DNA of 64,000 nucleotides from CALJFL01 sp047633055 (GTDB lineage Bacteria > Pseudomonadota > Gammaproteobacteria > Pseudomonadales > Halieaceae): assembly GCA_047633055.1 (NCBI GenBank), contig JBLIEI010000011.1, positions 1-64,000 of the forward strand, written 5' to 3'. The notes below the pieces were generated by a model. The model saw nothing but the letters and a program-made list of their open reading frames with translations, was not told the origin of the DNA and searched no databases. Made by a program: the position numbers and the translations under genes. Below, piece by piece: positions 42,767-51,083 of the stretch. Each line of letters opens with the position of its first letter. Position 1 is the first letter of the stretch.

Positions 42767-43543
42767 ATGAGAAAGTTGGTATCCAAACTCGCCTTAACAG
42801 TGGCGGCCACCCTCGGTATGGGGCTAGTTGGAGGTGCCGTTCAGGCCTCTGATTTTGAATCCATTGAGGCCAAACTTAAGGCCGCCATGGCTTCAGATAT
42901 TAGAACGGACGCTGAAACTGCCCGCGACAAAAATCGCAAGCCATTGCAAACTCTGGAGTTTTTCGGTTTGCGCGAAGACATGGCCGTGGTCGAGTTGCTG
43001 CCAGGTGGGGGTTGGTATACCAAGCTGTTGGCACCTGTATTAGCGGAAAACGGTAAGCTATACATCGCCTACGGCGCAGATCGTACACAGGCAGCTTTGC
43101 AGGACTTCTCCGGTTTCGAGGATGTTGAAGTCATTGGCGCAGATACGAAAATGGGGCGCGCCGAGGGTGCTCGCTTGTACTTCGCCAACAACACTGATTT
43201 GGGCGTAGAAAACGTCGATATGGTGCTTACGTTTCGCAATTACCATAATTTTGATCAGGACTCCCGGAACGCAATTAACGTTTCTGCATACAAGGCCCTA
43301 AAATCCGGTGGCACCTACGCTCTCGTAGACCATACCCGCCGGCATATGCAGGAAATTGATAGCGAAAATCGCCGTCGCTTCGATCCGGTAGTGGCTATTA
43401 AGGAAATTCAAGCGGCCGGTTTTGAGTTTGTCGATTACTCTGATCTGCACTACCGCGCAGACGATGAACTGCGCTATGAAGTAGGGCGTGCGACAGTTAC
43501 GGGTAATACCGATCGCTGGACTTTGAAGTTTCGCAAGCCATAG
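42767..43543 (+). CDS. Secreted SAM-methyltransferase-fold protein
   Basis: A 258-residue protein with a signal peptide (MRKLVSKLALTV through VQAS, about 28 residues) and a class I methyltransferase-like core: VVELLPGGGWYTKLLAPVL for the nucleotide region and MVLTFRNYHNF later. SAM is not expected in the periplasm, so this exported family (COG4798-like) may not be a methyltransferase. Function not known to me. Stands alone on its strand. Confidence 0.8.
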   Translation: MRKLVSKLALTVAATLGMGLVGGAVQASDFESIEAKLKAAMASDIRTDAETARDKNRKPLQTLEFFGLREDMAVVELLPGGGWYTKLLAPVLAENGKLYIAYGADRTQAALQDFSGFEDVEVIGADTKMGRAEGARLYFANNTDLGVENVDMVLTFRNYHNFDQDSRNAINVSAYKALKSGGTYALVDHTRRHMQEIDSENRRRFDPVVAIKEIQAAGFEFVDYSDLHYRADDELRYEVGRATVTGNTDRWTLKFRKP

Positions 43544-43604
43544 GGTCTTACTTTACCCGCATAATTAAACCCAGCGAACTGCACTTATTCGCAGCGCAGA
43601 GACC

Positions 43605-45059
43605 TTAGCTGCGGACTGCAGGTGCGCTTCGCTTTTTGGCAGCTGTGGCTTTTTGCTTGGTCAGCTGGTTACTCGCACCCACCGTGACGGCCTCCAGTTC
43701 AGCTACGGCCTCGAGTATGAAATCAGCAATTTCCTGAGCACCAGGTATAGCTTTGGCATCACTAATGACAGCGAAGTCCATTCTACCGTTCAATGACGCG
43801 AAGGTGATATTGATTGCTGTGCCGCCCGCAAGGGTGGACAGAGGATAGCTGCGTACCAATTCCGCACCACCGTGGTAATAGCGACAATTGGGTCCTGCAA
43901 CATTGGAGACATTCACACTGGTGAGTGGCGGAATATAGTCTCCCAGCCGTGTCTTGGAGAAAATAGTGGCAGCGCCTCCCAGCAGGACCATGTAGTTCAT
44001 TAGTGCCTCCTTCGACATCTCCTTTGCGTCTTCTTTAGCGTCGTTGGAAGACTCGTGCACGAGTCGTAGCCGCTTATGGATAGCCATACCTGAGTAACCT
44101 AGTTTTACCGCAATTGAGGCAATCTGTGTCGAGGCACTGTTGTCGCCCTCACTGCGCACGGCCATCGGGCAGGCGGCCAGCAACTGCTTCTCTTGCTGCT
44201 CCCCGTATTTTTTGTTGTAGCGGTCCAGCGCAACACCCACCAGTGTCAGCGCCACCTCGTTGATAGAGACCGCTTCATGTTTAGCGATGGCCTTAAATCG
44301 GGCCAGTGGTATGGCACCCACGCCGAGTTTCCGTGTCGCATGCACGGGTTTATTGAACAGAGAATGGGGGGCAGAGAAGGGCAAGGGGGCCTTTCGTTCC
44401 GATAAACCGCGTGCCTGTTTTATTGATTTTCCAATTGTCCTGCCGATATCCGACATGGCTCTTGCCTGTAAGCCCAAGCCCTTACTGGTTTTGTGCATCA
44501 GCTCCGACAAAGTTAATTCCACTGCGCTTGGCGCAGGCGCAAATAGAGGTCCCCACATTGGCCTAATTGCCATATCGCCCGGTGTTTTTGACATGGCCGC
44601 GTCCAGTCGCATTACCGCTGAGGCGCCATCGATATATGCGTGGTGAACCTTCCAGTAGACGGCGAAGCAATTATTCTCCAGACCTTCAATAACATAGGCG
44701 ATCCAGCCTGGTCTGCTCCTATCCATCATGCTGGCGTGTAAATCCATAACGACGTCTATTAGCTGCCGATCGGTACCTGGTGGGGGCACAGCAATATGAC
44801 GGATGTGATAATCCACTTCAAAGGCTTCGGCCTCTGCCCACTTGGGCATGCCAAAGCGGGGAAAAACAGGGTAGTAATTAAAAGGCGGTGCTACCTCGCA
44901 GGTACGGTATTCAGCCAGTACGCGCTGCACTGTTTCGGTGCTTGAGGCATTGCCAGGCTTGAAAATCTGTAGGATGCCAACATGCGTAGGGCTGTCTACA
45001 GATTCAATCAGATAGGCCATCAAATCCATCATTGGAATGTTTTTGACAATCCGTGGCAT
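43605..45059 (-). CDS. Wax ester synthase/diacylglycerol acyltransferase (WS/DGAT)
   Basis: A 484-residue WS/DGAT family protein. The catalytic HHxxxDG motif is intact as H139-H140-A-Y-I-D144-G, and the N-terminal DLMAYLIESVDSPTHVGIL and C-terminal NVSNVAGPNCRYYHGG segments fit. It transfers an acyl group from acyl-CoA to a fatty alcohol or diacylglycerol to make storage lipid at the membrane, so the organism probably stores wax ester or triacylglycerol. Slightly longer than the typical 450-475 residues because of a basic C-terminal tail. It is divergent from a MerR-type regulator. Confidence 0.9.
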   Translation of the reverse strand: MPRIVKNIPMMDLMAYLIESVDSPTHVGILQIFKPGNASSTETVQRVLAEYRTCEVAPPFNYYPVFPRFGMPKWAEAEAFEVDYHIRHIAVPPPGTDRQLIDVVMDLHASMMDRSRPGWIAYVIEGLENNCFAVYWKVHHAYIDGASAVMRLDAAMSKTPGDMAIRPMWGPLFAPAPSAVELTLSELMHKTSKGLGLQARAMSDIGRTIGKSIKQARGLSERKAPLPFSAPHSLFNKPVHATRKLGVGAIPLARFKAIAKHEAVSINEVALTLVGVALDRYNKKYGEQQEKQLLAACPMAVRSEGDNSASTQIASIAVKLGYSGMAIHKRLRLVHESSNDAKEDAKEMSKEALMNYMVLLGGAATIFSKTRLGDYIPPLTSVNVSNVAGPNCRYYHGGAELVRSYPLSTLAGGTAINITFASLNGRMDFAVISDAKAIPGAQEIADFILEAVAELEAVTVGASNQLTKQKATAAKKRSAPAVRS

Positions 45060-45407
45060 TGTGTTCCCTTTATTTCGGTAGGCCCTATTGAGGCTAGTGT
45101 GCTGTAATTTTTATGTAGTCGGCCAGTTTACACCGGTCGAATGATGGAAAAATAGCCCCGCAGCACAGGTTGTGGTTGAGATGGCGCTCAACCGATTGGC
45201 CGCAGGTTGGCCGGGTCAACAGTGGCTGTCTATCCTGTGCATTGATATGGGGTGCCCGATAGGCTTCCATTTCGGTGCCAGTAAGTGGTCGAATGAGTGG
45301 CGATGGAGGAATCTGCCAGCCTGTGCCAACGGTTTGTTGTGTCCAAAAAAGCGTCCAAATTACGGCCTGCCGCGTATACCATTACAAGCGTAACTGAGGC
45401 AAAAATT
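45060..45407. other. Divergent intergenic region between WS/DGAT and MerR-type gene
   Basis: About 350 bases. The MerR-type gene has GAGG nine bases before the ATG at 45408. An open frame from 45297 leads into it but has no ribosome binding site. No other gene seen. Confidence 0.35.
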
Positions 45408-46400
45408 ATGGAGACCGTGGAATTACAACCAAGACCGTTATATGGGATAGGTACGGTGTCGCGCTTGACCGGAATCAAAGCCGATACCCTGAGAGTTTGG
45501 GAGCGCCGCTACGACCTGGTAGCTAGCCACAAAACGTCCAGTGGGCGAAGGCAGTACACGCGCGCCGGACTTGAGCATCTGCAGCTTATTGCCGCATTGC
45601 TTGAGGGGGGAGCCCGAATCGGCGAAATAGCATCCGCTGAAAGGAAGACACTTGAAAGTCTGTTACGAGCCGGGGGCAGGCAAGGTAGCGAGTCGATACC
45701 TACTCCCAGGCCTCGCGTTGTCTTTGTTGGTGAGGCGCTGTGCCGGTGGCTCGCTGATCATCAGGGTGCTATATCGAACGTAGACGCGTTGCTGGCTGAA
45801 GAATCCGCATTGAAAGCCAGCTCCAATTTTCCCGACAACCTCGAGAGTACTGACACGCTCGTAGTCGGTGGTAAATGTCTTAATGGTCTGGAATCCACCG
45901 GTATCATCCGACTATGTGATCAATTGAAACCGCTTAAGGTGCTAGTGTGCTACGAATCGCTTACCGATTCTTCAGTGCGTGCGCTGCAAGATCACTCCCT
46001 TGTTATTCTAAACTACCCGCTTGACGCAGGAGAGTTGGCCTGTCACCTCAATATCGCCTTGGTAGAAAAGCATAGTGCCGCTGGTGCAACCAATATCGCA
46101 GACCTTGTCAATGTTCGACCCCATATCTATTCAGAATCGGAACTTCAGGGTGCACGCTTGATGAAGAGCGCACTGGACTGTGAATGCCCTCAACATTTGG
46201 CTGATCTGATCAGCGCGCTGAACCGCTTTGAGTCGCACTCGGTTGGGTGTTCCACCGAGAGTTGGGAAGATGCGGCAGTGCACGCATGTGTCTACACTTA
46301 CACAGCACAGGCACGTTGGTTGATGGAGAAAGCACTAGACACCGTTATTGAAAATAGACGTGGGGAGCTTGTGGATTTGAAGTCCGCCAAAAGTGGCTAG
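45408..46400 (+). CDS. MerR-type regulator with long C-terminal domain
   Basis: A 330-residue protein with an N-terminal MerR winged helix (residues about 12-80; GIGTVSRLTGIKADTLRVWERRY) and a long C-terminal domain. The N-terminal sequence is close to the CarH/LitR group that senses light through cobalamin, but the cobalamin-binding D-x-H-x-x-G motif is not visible, so it is probably a B12-independent relative. The middle (RVVFVGEALCRWLADH, VVGGKCLN) has a Rossmann-like feel. It may control the divergent WS/DGAT gene. Confidence 0.8.
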   Translation: METVELQPRPLYGIGTVSRLTGIKADTLRVWERRYDLVASHKTSSGRRQYTRAGLEHLQLIAALLEGGARIGEIASAERKTLESLLRAGGRQGSESIPTPRPRVVFVGEALCRWLADHQGAISNVDALLAEESALKASSNFPDNLESTDTLVVGGKCLNGLESTGIIRLCDQLKPLKVLVCYESLTDSSVRALQDHSLVILNYPLDAGELACHLNIALVEKHSAAGATNIADLVNVRPHIYSESELQGARLMKSALDCECPQHLADLISALNRFESHSVGCSTESWEDAAVHACVYTYTAQARWLMEKALDTVIENRRGELVDLKSAKSG

Positions 46401-46791
46401 AGCGGTATAGCGATAGAATAATTTAGGCGGCGGCTATCCAGCATGGCTAAGCTTGGCCGCAGACATGGCAGTCACTCGATCCCCGGGCCTAGTCACCACT
46501 GATCAAAATCGGAGCACACAGGCTCCCTTGGCCAACCATAGCCACGACATCCCTCTTGCCCCGTGCGGTTTCTATCGGCGAGCAAGGTGGGGCGCAGCAG
46601 GAATCACTGCAGAAAGTGTGCATTCCTTCAGTAGCTGTAAAACCGGCACACTGCGATCGTACACTGATAATCCGGTCATTGATTCATGCAAAGATTGACC
46701 TGAATCATCTGGTAAATTTTAGGAAAGACTATAGTAAAAGCTCGGGCGCTGTACTTGGCCACGGCGCGGGACATGATAGGGTGGGCGGGTT
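46401..46791. other. Intergenic region upstream of the universal stress protein
   Basis: Nearly 400 bases; I see no supported gene. It contains an FNR/ANR-type box and a -10 element near its right end (described separately). Confidence 0.4.
46695..46708 (+). promoter_or_regulatory. FNR/ANR-type box
   Basis: TTGACCTGAATCAT matches the TTGAT-N4-ATCAA consensus at eight of ten defined positions. A TATAGT -10 element at 46730-46735 implies transcription beginning near 46743, which puts the centre of the box about 41.5 bases upstream, the class II activator spacing. Anaerobic or microaerobic induction of the downstream UspA gene is thus likely. Confidence 0.5.
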
Positions 46792-47241
46792 ATGCAAATT
46801 TACGATAAAGCTCTGATCGCACTAGAGCTCTATGGCAGCGAAGAATATCTGATTGAAGCGGCAGTGAAGGTCGCATTAGAAAAGGCGGAAATTAGCTTTA
46901 TACATGTATTTCAGACGCCCATATACCCGGCGGATTCTTATCTGGGTGGTATTCCGTTGCAAAGACGTGATGAAGAGATGGCAGAGGCTGACGTAAAACT
47001 TTCGGCCCTGGCAGCAAAATACCAACTGCCCAAGGAGGGTCATATCCTGGTAGTCGGAAGACCTGCAAGCGAAATACATCGTACGGCGATTGAAATGGGA
47101 GCCGACTTGATTGTAGTCGGCAGTCACGGTAGGCATGGTATTCAACTGCTATTGGGGTCAACGTCCAATGCCGTTTTACACGGCGCCAGCTGTGATGTAC
47201 TGGCTGTCCGTATTCAAGAGCAAACGTCGAACTCAGTGTAG
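46792..47241 (+). CDS. uspA: Universal stress protein (UspA family)
   Basis: A 149-residue UspA-domain protein. The ATP-binding motif G-x2-G-x9-G-S is present in VGSHGRHGIQLLLGSTSN near residues 109-126. UspA proteins are induced under starvation or oxygen limitation and have undefined protective functions. The upstream FNR/ANR-type box fits the oxygen-limitation-inducible Usps of pseudomonads. A tiny ORF with a strong ribosome binding site follows nine bases after the stop. Confidence 0.9.
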   Translation: MQIYDKALIALELYGSEEYLIEAAVKVALEKAEISFIHVFQTPIYPADSYLGGIPLQRRDEEMAEADVKLSALAAKYQLPKEGHILVVGRPASEIHRTAIEMGADLIVVGSHGRHGIQLLLGSTSNAVLHGASCDVLAVRIQEQTSNSV

Positions 47242-47250
47242 GAGAAACCG

Positions 47251-47376
47251 ATGAGATTTCTACTATTGACTGGAATCGTTATCACTGCGGCAGTATAGAG
47301 CGGCTCCATGGTGGTATTACTCACTGCCGGGACTATTTTTTGCGTTCTGTGAATCTTTTGCGGTGCGGGCAAGTAA
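47251..47376 (+). pseudogene. Small membrane-peptide ORF with in-frame TAG and TGA
   Basis: An ATG behind GGAGAAACCG gives MRFLLLTGIVITAAV, then TAG; the same frame resumes as SGSMVVLLTAGTIFCVL, then TGA, then IFCGAGK and TAA. Replacing the two stops by tryptophan gives a smooth 41-residue hydrophobic protein with two membrane spans. I read it as a decayed small membrane protein gene, or a real 15-residue peptide. It is directly downstream of uspA. Confidence 0.4.
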
Positions 47377-47380
47377 ATGG

Positions 47381-48652
47381 CTATAAGGCTTTTTTAGTTT
47401 TATTCCCGTCACTCCAAGAAAGACCGTCCACTGTTTCACCAAAGTGCTTGGATATCGCCCGTAGCACTACAATATTTTCTTCTTTGTTGAGTTGAAAGTC
47501 CGGGTCGACTGCAGTGCGCGCAATCACTACCCCATGCTTTTCATCAACCCAGATATTCTGTCCCCAGATGCCGGATGCAAAATATTCCCCGTCATAGTCT
47601 TTCGGTACCCACCATTGGTATTGATAGCCACGAATGTCTCTAACCTGTTCAGGCTGCAGGTGAGGGGAGTCGGGAATGGTTGCTGCGGAAATCCATTCCT
47701 GCGATAGGAGTTGCTGGCCCTGCCAGCTGCCACCCAGTCGATAGAGTTCGCCCAGTCTCGCAAAATCCCGCAAGGTCGCATTCAGGCAACAAAAGGTAAC
47801 GGCTGCCCCCACGCCGCTACCGTCGAGTAACCAGTTGGCATCGGCCTCCATACCCATGGGCTGCCATAATCGTTCTTCAATAATATTTACAAACGGCTGT
47901 TGAAAAGCTTTTTCTACCAGCCAGCCCAGAATTTGCGTATCACTGGAGCGATACTCCCAACGCGTGCCTGGCTTTTCTTCCCGTTTGTAATTGCCGATTA
48001 ACGCATTAATAGGCACGCCGAAAATCCACGTGGCATTGGTGACCCATTGAATGTCGGAAAATGCTATAGCCGTGTTGCCACCTGGCTTACCGTAAGACTC
48101 GTCAAAATCAATCCCTGAAGACATCTGCAAAACGTCTTTAATACGGGTCTCGCCGTAAGCTCTGCCTTTGAGTTCGGGTATGTATTGTTCAATGCGGTCA
48201 TCAATGCTGCCAATTTTGCCGTCGTCCAAGGCCATACCCACCAGGGTAGCGACGAAGCTCTTCGCTACCGACCAGCTGGTGTGTAAACTCTTCTCGGTTT
48301 CGCCAAAACGGTATTGCTCGTTGACGATCACGCCGTCCTTAATAACTAAAAGTCCGGTAGTAACCGTGCGCTCGAGATAGCTATCGAGGTTAAGTTCTTG
48401 CCCTCTGAAGCTATAGTTGAGTTCCAGTGGCTTTGAATCATTGGGCCATTGATGGCTTGCTTTGCCTTTACGAATAAGTTGTGACGGGTAAATTCTATCC
48501 ATATTACGGAAGTGATCGATCCGCTCTCCGGGCAGGAATGTCTTGTTCATCCCGGCGGGACTGAACTTAGCCCACGGTTGATAGTAGGTCAGGAAGACTG
48601 CAGCTGTTAGTGCCACCAAGAGTACTGCGCTGTATTTAATCCAGCTTGTCAT
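47381..48652 (-). CDS. Beta-lactamase-fold serine hydrolase (class C/EstB-like)
   Basis: A 423-residue serine hydrolase of the beta-lactamase/DD-peptidase fold. An N-terminal membrane anchor (residues about 7-22) is followed by the S128-V-A-K131 nucleophile motif and the Y234-R-S236 motif. Such EstB-like proteins are esterases, peptidases or amidases more often than true antibiotic-destroying enzymes. It is anchored and faces the periplasm. Single gene; convergent with uspA. Confidence 0.85.
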   Translation of the reverse strand: MTSWIKYSAVLLVALTAAVFLTYYQPWAKFSPAGMNKTFLPGERIDHFRNMDRIYPSQLIRKGKASHQWPNDSKPLELNYSFRGQELNLDSYLERTVTTGLLVIKDGVIVNEQYRFGETEKSLHTSWSVAKSFVATLVGMALDDGKIGSIDDRIEQYIPELKGRAYGETRIKDVLQMSSGIDFDESYGKPGGNTAIAFSDIQWVTNATWIFGVPINALIGNYKREEKPGTRWEYRSSDTQILGWLVEKAFQQPFVNIIEERLWQPMGMEADANWLLDGSGVGAAVTFCCLNATLRDFARLGELYRLGGSWQGQQLLSQEWISAATIPDSPHLQPEQVRDIRGYQYQWWVPKDYDGEYFASGIWGQNIWVDEKHGVVIARTAVDPDFQLNKEENIVVLRAISKHFGETVDGLSWSDGNKTKKAL

Positions 48653-48846
48653 TATTTCCTCAAAACCCAGCGTGGTGGGGGTTAATGGGCGGGTCTGGTG
48701 TGTACTTTAGTGGCTGCGTGTCAATCTACAATAGGTTAACGTCACCGGCATGGTGAACAGCTGGGGCATGCTCTGAAAACCACACGGCCGAGATCAACCG
48801 CTTGCAGCGATGAACCAGCGATCTCTTTTAATCTCTTGAAATAGAA

Positions 48847-49668
48847 TTAGTCAGGGTCTGTCGAAAAATCGGCTTTTCGTTTTTCCATGAAGGCTTTTAA
48901 GCCTTCCATCTGATGTTTGCCACTCGCGACTCTGTGCACCTGTTTCCTTTCTGTTGCCAAAGCTTCCTTTTCAGGAGTGGTTGCGGCGCCGATCACACAT
49001 TGTAGTACAGCCGACACCGACCATGGCGGTTTGGCGGCGAGTTCCTGGGCCAGGTCGACTGCTTTCTGTTGCAGTACATCGTTAGGCCAGACTTCCTGGA
49101 CCAGTCCGATTTCCAGGGCCTTGGGCCCCGATATCTTTTTAGCGCGCAAAATAATATTCAAGGCCTGAGCGCGTCCCACGCAGTGGGTCAATCGAACCGT
49201 ACCACCCCAAGATGGCATCACGCCTATATCAAGCTCTGGCAAGCCGATCTGGCAGCCCTCCTGGGCTGCCAGGCGAAAGTGGCAAGCCAGCGGCAACTCC
49301 AGCCCCCCGCCCAGGCAGTATCCGCAAAGCACAGCGATAACAGGCTTATGCAATTGCTCTATCATCTGCAGAACCCGCAAGCGCTGATCAAGTAGACCAT
49401 CCATCGAGCCCTTTTGCTCGATTCCGGTGTCGAGTTGCTTCAAATTCATGCCTACTGAGAAATTCTTATTTCCGGCGCCGCGTATCACTATGGCGCGGAC
49501 GCTGTTGTCTTGGGCAAGCTCAGGAAGTACGACTTCTAATGTATCGATGAACTCCAGAGTCATCCTGTTCATAGGAGCGTCGTTGTTGACAATGATGGCC
49601 ACGGGGCCATGACGCTCCAGAATCAAAGCGGGTTTTGTATCTGCCAATGCAGGCTTCGTATCGGTCAC
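48847..49668 (-). CDS. Enoyl-CoA hydratase/isomerase-family protein
   Basis: A 273-residue crotonase. Both catalytic glutamates are present in the expected motifs: E124 (LGGGLELPLAC) and E145 (GLPELDIGVMPSWGG). It should hydrate or isomerise an enoyl-CoA. The start codon is GTG at 49668 with GGAAAG upstream; the first residues form a duplicated DTKPAL(A/I) repeat not conserved in the family. It is divergent from the truncated NTF2-like gene. Confidence 0.9.
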   Translation of the reverse strand: MTDTKPALADTKPALILERHGPVAIIVNNDAPMNRMTLEFIDTLEVVLPELAQDNSVRAIVIRGAGNKNFSVGMNLKQLDTGIEQKGSMDGLLDQRLRVLQMIEQLHKPVIAVLCGYCLGGGLELPLACHFRLAAQEGCQIGLPELDIGVMPSWGGTVRLTHCVGRAQALNIILRAKKISGPKALEIGLVQEVWPNDVLQQKAVDLAQELAAKPPWSVSAVLQCVIGAATTPEKEALATERKQVHRVASGKHQMEGLKAFMEKRKADFSTDPD

Positions 49669-49730
49669 AGTAGGCGCTTTCCATGGTTAGATGCTATTTT
49701 ATGAGACACGGTAACAGAAGGAATACGAAG

Positions 49731-50009
49731 ATGGATCAGACTCTACAAGCTTTTTCAGATTACGCGTTGGCTTTTGAAGAAACTTATATCGACGACAATT
49801 GGGAGCGGCTGAGACAGTACTTCTCCGATGATGCAAGCTATGAGGTTAGAGGCGGGCCAATGGCCTGTGAAATACAGGGTGTGGACGCGATTCTGGCTGG
49901 CCTTAAGAAGTCTATTGATGGCTTGGATCGTCAGTGCGACGACCGCAAGCTGGAACTGAGAGGAACGCCGGTGAGGCAAGCCGGCGATCTTGATGGTTCA
50001 TACATTTAG
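49731..50009 (+). CDS. NTF2-like (SnoaL) protein, C-terminally truncated
   Basis: A 92-residue frame whose beginning (FSDYALAFEETYIDDNWERL, FSDDASYEVRGGP, IQGVDAILAGLKKSID) matches the NTF2-like superfamily. Normal members run to 120-150 residues; here the sequence ends YI just after a G-rich region, and the remaining part of the fold is missing. The downstream gene on the other strand ends 27 bases after this stop. It may be a frameshifted pseudogene. Start 49731 has AAGGA upstream. Confidence 0.6.
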   Translation: MDQTLQAFSDYALAFEETYIDDNWERLRQYFSDDASYEVRGGPMACEIQGVDAILAGLKKSIDGLDRQCDDRKLELRGTPVRQAGDLDGSYI

Positions 50010-50036
50010 GCAGTTGTGAAAAAACGCGGTGCCGCG

Positions 50037-50840
50037 CTATAGCGGGACTTCCATAGCCACTCGAAACCCCAGGTCGGGAGTGTGAGCAGAGCGTAGGGCG
50101 GAGGCGCGTACGCTGGCGCGTATGGACCAGCCATCGGAATTTTTCGAGCCGCCGCGCAGTTCCCTCAAATCGCAATTGCCGAACAAGGTGGGCATACCGT
50201 TATCGGGTGGCGCCACATTGGAGTCGATACAATCTTTAGTCCACTCCCAGACATTGCCGTGCATGTCGTGCAGGCCCCAGGGGTTGGCAGCGAAAGATCC
50301 AACCGGCGCTATTCTGCCGGTGAAGTTAGAATTACAGTCCACGCAGTTGGCATTGTTTTCACCGACATCGCTGCCCCAGCTGTACGCAGTAGTGGTTCCT
50401 GCACGCGCTGCGTATTCCCACTCTGAGGAACTGGGTAGTCGATAGTGGTGACCAGACTCTCTGCTGAGCCAGTTTGTGTAGGCTTCGGCCTCGTCAAAGC
50501 TCAGGCCGGCGATCGGTTGGTCTTCATCACCCTCGGAGATTTTTTTTTGGATGCCCGAAAGGCTGGATTCTAAAAATTGTCGATACTGGGTATTGGTGAT
50601 TTCCGTCGTACTGAAGGCAAGAGTGTAGCCAATGGTGACCCGGCCGAGATCTTTTTGCTCCGATCTGCCACCTCCAAGCACAAAATTTCCTTGGGGAATT
50701 ACCACCATGGTCGGGCCTTTGCCACCGGATCGAAGAGAGTCACTGAACTGCTTGCCAGTGTCGAATTCTGCAGCGGCGACGATCAGCGGGACGAGAGCAA
50801 ATAAAAGTACAATAGACAACTGCAGTGGAAAAGTGCGCAT
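50037..50840 (-). CDS. Secreted SUMF1/formylglycine-generating-enzyme-like protein
   Basis: A 267-residue protein with a signal peptide (about 24 residues) and a SUMF1 domain: MVVIPQGNFVLGG, YRLPSSSEWEYAARAGT, GLHDMHGNVWEWTKDC and the closing RGGSKNSDGW...GFRVA. In genuine formylglycine-generating enzymes two active-site cysteines lie in the RGGS...R...R region; here none is present, so it is probably not the maturase of the sulfatase at 2.2 kb. SUMF1 domains elsewhere act as ligand binders or as EgtB/PvdO-like enzymes. Function unknown. Confidence 0.85.
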   Translation of the reverse strand: MRTFPLQLSIVLLFALVPLIVAAAEFDTGKQFSDSLRSGGKGPTMVVIPQGNFVLGGGRSEQKDLGRVTIGYTLAFSTTEITNTQYRQFLESSLSGIQKKISEGDEDQPIAGLSFDEAEAYTNWLSRESGHHYRLPSSSEWEYAARAGTTTAYSWGSDVGENNANCVDCNSNFTGRIAPVGSFAANPWGLHDMHGNVWEWTKDCIDSNVAPPDNGMPTLFGNCDLRELRGGSKNSDGWSIRASVRASALRSAHTPDLGFRVAMEVPL

Positions 50841-51083
50841 AACGTTCTCCTTGGGCCGCGTTTATGGGGCTATAACGTTAAGATAGACCAAATTCAGGAT
50901 ATTGCATCCTCCTGGAGGTGCATCTGTACGTCGATTGTCGTCGTCGGTAATGCCCCCAGCACATTCAGTCGCGCGGGGCCGAGAAAGTCAGATATCGTCC
51001 GGGTGAACTGTTATTGTAGTCGGCGGTCTATCTTGGCGATCAATTGGTCATAAAAATTTAACAACGGGAGGCTTTTCACGCTC

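Noticed and set aside
46453..46816. Two overlapping short frames before uspA
   Set aside because: No ribosome binding site and they overlap the FNR box and promoter.
47381..48652. Antibiotic-resistance beta-lactamase
   Set aside because: The fold is shared, but the YRS motif and membrane anchor point to an EstB-like esterase or peptidase.
2179..50840. Idea that the SUMF1 protein at 50 kb matures the sulfatase at 2.2 kb
   Set aside because: Exported, no active-site cysteines, and 46 kb away.
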